Assembly (NCBI GenBank): GCA_963728965.1
Contig: CAVSMH010000001.1
Coordinates: 372,001 to 436,000 of the forward strand
Direction: 5' to 3'
Origin: DASQZT01 sp963728965
Lineage (GTDB): Bacteria > Acidobacteriota > Terriglobia > Bryobacterales > Bryobacteraceae
DNA: 64,000 nucleotides
The notes under the pieces were generated by a model. The model had not been told where the DNA came from. It was given only the letters and a program-made list of their open reading frames with translations, and did no database searches. The translations under genes and the position numbers were made by a program. Shown piece after piece: positions 62,518 to 64,000 of this stretch (position 1 is its first letter; each line of letters begins with the position of its first letter).

Positions 62518-62654
62518 TAGCAGGCTGCTGAAAAAGTCCCCGGACTACTTAGAATGGCACTTACCAACAGCCGCAAACTGTTGATTCTACGTTTGACGGA
62601 GCGAGACATTGGGTGCTTTCGGGCATCGAAATACCCTTTTTCAGCAACCTGCTA
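62518..62654. repeat. 137-bp MITE-like element with 19-bp terminal inverted repeats
   Basis: TAGCAGGCTGCTGAAAAAG (62518-62536) is matched in inverse orientation at 62636-62654 with one mismatch. The ~99 bases between have no coding capacity but contain a smaller inverted repeat (AACAG...CTGTT, 62565-62582). Short non-coding DNA with near-perfect ends is the structure of a miniature inverted-repeat transposable element or a deleted insertion sequence. It lies between the small secreted protein gene and the TonB receptor; the remaining bases of this 204-base gap show nothing else. No transposase is in the window. Confidence 0.6.
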
Positions 62655-62697
62655 GGCAATGTTCGGACCGTCCCCGAAGGTAGCGGTCCGCCGCGCG

Positions 62698-62997
62698 TTA
62701 CGAACAGGAAACTGAGGGAGGTGCGCGGGAAGCGAAGTGAAGAACGGGCGCCTGGGCCGGAGCCGGGGACTGAAACGTCGCGGCCGTCCAGGCGGTGGCG
62801 AACTCGGGTGCGTCGAAAACCAGCGGGACGGTGTCGAGCGTGGCGTGCGGTCCGGTGTGGCACAGCAGGCAGCAGTGCTCGTCGGAGCGGTGCTCGTGGT
62901 GCTGGGCCTCGAGTGCAAAGCACTGGCCCAGAACCAGGACGCAGAGGAATAGCGGCAGACAAGTCGTCCGCAGTTTGGCGAACTGTTCCCCTCGCAT
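62698..62997 (-). CDS. Small secreted Cys/His-rich protein
   Basis: 99 residues. A signal peptide (LPLFLCVLVLGQCFALEA) is followed by HHEHRSDEHCCLLCHTG, a cluster of five His and three Cys that could bind copper or another metal, or c-type haem through its CLLCH (C-x2-C-H) motif. The remainder is low in charge and ends SSRAPPSVSCS-like. I recall similar small proteins near TonB receptors in acidobacteria, so the link to the downstream receptor is plausible. The ATG at 62997 starts right before the signal peptide. Could be spurious, but composition and context argue for a gene. Confidence 0.55.
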   Translation of the reverse strand: MRGEQFAKLRTTCLPLFLCVLVLGQCFALEAQHHEHRSDEHCCLLCHTGPHATLDTVPLVFDAPEFATAWTAATFQSPAPAQAPVLHFASRAPPSVSCS

Positions 62998-63065
62998 CAC
63001 GCTTGCTCTAATTATACGTGACGAGGCGCCGGCCGGCCGCCGCCAGCGCAAAGTGTTCCCGCTCG

Positions 63066-64000
63066 CTACTTCGACGGCTTCCAGTCGGGCAGCCGTCCCG
63101 GCGTGGGCGGTGCGCCTGCCGCGTCGAGCTGCTTTTCGAGCGCCTTGATATCGGTTTCGATGAGCCGGCGCAGTTTTGGGATCTCGGCGGCGAGGGCTTC
63201 GGAGGCGAGCTGATACTGCTCGTTGGCGGTCTTCGTCGGCCGCCCGGTAGTGCCGCGGGTCGCCGCGGCGGCGGCCTGGACGTGCTCCGCAATGGACGCC
63301 GGCACGCCTTCGTTGTGCGCACGCCAGACGCGATCGCCGGAAAGCTCCAGGTTGATTTCGGCCAGGTTCTTTGCGAGACGCAGTGCATCCTCGCGGAGTT
63401 TGTTCGACAGGCTGGGCGTCGCGTCGATCGCACGGCGGATCGCCGAGAGGCGCTGCCCCGCTTCGGCGGCGGCTTGCTGAGTGGCCGTCATGGCCTTCTG
63501 GAGCGCGCCGAGCTTTTCCTGGTAGGCGGCGAGAGCCAACCGGTCCTCGCGGTTCGAGGGACCCTCGGCCAGAACTTCGAACGACTGTGAACCGGCGAGC
63601 GGGGTGATCAGGCCGTCCTTGCGCAGGGCGAGCGATACGCTGTATTTGCCGGGCACCACGAGGGCGCCCGTCGCGCCGCCGCGCCCGCCGGCGCCGAACT
63701 GCTCTTCTTCACCGCCGCCGCCCCGTCCGCCGGCGCCTCCCCGCCCGCCCGCGGCCCCTCCGCGGCCTCCCGCTCCACCGGTCGGGGGCGCCGGCGGCAG
63801 GACGATGCTCTGCGCCCGCAGATCCCAAGCCACGCGATGGATGCCGCGAGTGGCGGGCGCATCCATCCGCCGGATCACCTTGCCGGAAGCGTCGGCGATC
63901 GACACCACCACGGCCGGCGGCTCCTCCAGCGCTTCGGCGCGCAGCTCTTCCGGCGTCGGGTAGGGCGGCGCCTCGCCTTTCTGCATGGCGGCGCGCTCGC
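63066..64000 (-). CDS. C-terminal part of a large protein (probable BNR/sortilin-type glycosyl hydrolase-like), partial
   Basis: At least 311 residues; the frame is open to the right edge, so the N-terminus is outside. Visible: a beta-sandwich start (PPAVVVSIADASGKVIRRMDAP, GIHRVAWDLRAQ), an Arg/Gly-rich linker of about 35 residues (63675-63779), then VPGKYSVSLALRKDG and a long helical region (from NREDRLALAAYQEKL) ending in DWKPSK. Large acidobacterial proteins with Asp-box/sortilin propellers carry such C-termini, which is my reason for the tentative name. No catalytic motif can be seen in this part. Confidence 0.7.
   Translation of the reverse strand, partial: ERAAMQKGEAPPYPTPEELRAEALEEPPAVVVSIADASGKVIRRMDAPATRGIHRVAWDLRAQSIVLPPAPPTGGAGGRGGAAGGRGGAGGRGGGGEEEQFGAGGRGGATGALVVPGKYSVSLALRKDGLITPLAGSQSFEVLAEGPSNREDRLALAAYQEKLGALQKAMTATQQAAAEAGQRLSAIRRAIDATPSLSNKLREDALRLAKNLAEINLELSGDRVWRAHNEGVPASIAEHVQAAAAATRGTTGRPTKTANEQYQLASEALAAEIPKLRRLIETDIKALEKQLDAAGAPPTPGRLPDWKPSK

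Noticed and set aside
1..64000. tRNA, rRNA, riboswitch or CRISPR arrays
   Set aside because: Intergenic regions were read on both strands; none shows a cloverleaf with CCA-type end, rRNA sequence, a known riboswitch core or spaced direct repeats.

Overview
This 64 kb, GC-rich window looks like chromosomal DNA of an acidobacterium close to the Solibacter/Bryobacterales group. That placement is an inference from gene content: large Oar-like TonB-dependent receptors with an N-terminal carboxypeptidase-regulatory domain, a secreted protein with the Solibacter-type TIGR03437 domain, an 812-residue MacB-like permease of the acidobacterial orphan type, paired FG-GAP/ASPIC-UnbV proteins, and futalosine-pathway menaquinone genes. 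No rRNA, tRNA, CRISPR array, phage or intact insertion sequence was seen, and genes are packed so tightly that no gene-free stretch exceeds 300 bases.

Layout. 1-4366: housekeeping block on + (end of an MsbA-type ABC exporter, yicC, gmk, rpoZ, coaBC, family-4 uracil-DNA glycosylase). 4452-5989: a divergent Crp/Fnr regulator and a fused double DUF507 protein. 6008-12387: a six-gene stressosome-like signalling operon (RsbR, RsbS, RsbT, an RsbT-like ATPase fused to a PP2C phosphatase, an RsbT-like ATPase fused to a histidine kinase and receiver, and a REC-PAS-kinase-REC hybrid), most genes overlapping by a few bases. 12465-20309: SPL-type radical SAM protein, queA, ilvD and a PP2C phosphatase on -, then the futalosine menaquinone pair (UbiA-type prenyltransferase, mqnE) and a DUF481 outer-membrane protein. 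20398-26926: DinB protein, giant TonB receptor and divergent TIGR03437 protein. 26994-32504: membrane-fusion protein, ECF sigma / anti-sigma / Spy-like module, arginine decarboxylase, DoxX-like protein. 32718-37266: sugar porter, then a compact sulfur-transfer operon (cysteine synthase, JAMM protease, and a single polypeptide joining a ubiquitin-like domain, an E1-like adenylyltransferase and a rhodanese), then a small membrane protein.

37302-49003: a divergent cluster that reads as 2-hydroxyacid/pyruvate metabolism: LarA-superfamily racemase, membrane cytochrome c and DUF1275 protein on -; FAD/4Fe-4S GlcD-type oxidoreductase (frameshifted), PoxB-like enzyme, glucosidase, DUF4396 protein and membrane-tailed short-chain dehydrogenase on +. 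49062-57310: a membrane-anchored winged-helix regulator divergent from a TonB receptor followed by two FG-GAP/ASPIC proteins. 57345-62997: ADOP-type permease, a third TonB receptor broken by one extra base, a MITE-like inverted-repeat element, and a small secreted Cys/His protein. 63066-64000: C-terminus of a large protein with an Arg/Gly-rich linker.

The items I rate most worth pursuing are the ubiquitin-like/E1/rhodanese fusion beside a JAMM protease and cysteine synthase (34025-36951), and the stressosome module with three different RsbT-type ATPases wired into two-component proteins (6008-12387). All functions are read from sequence motifs; no database search was run.
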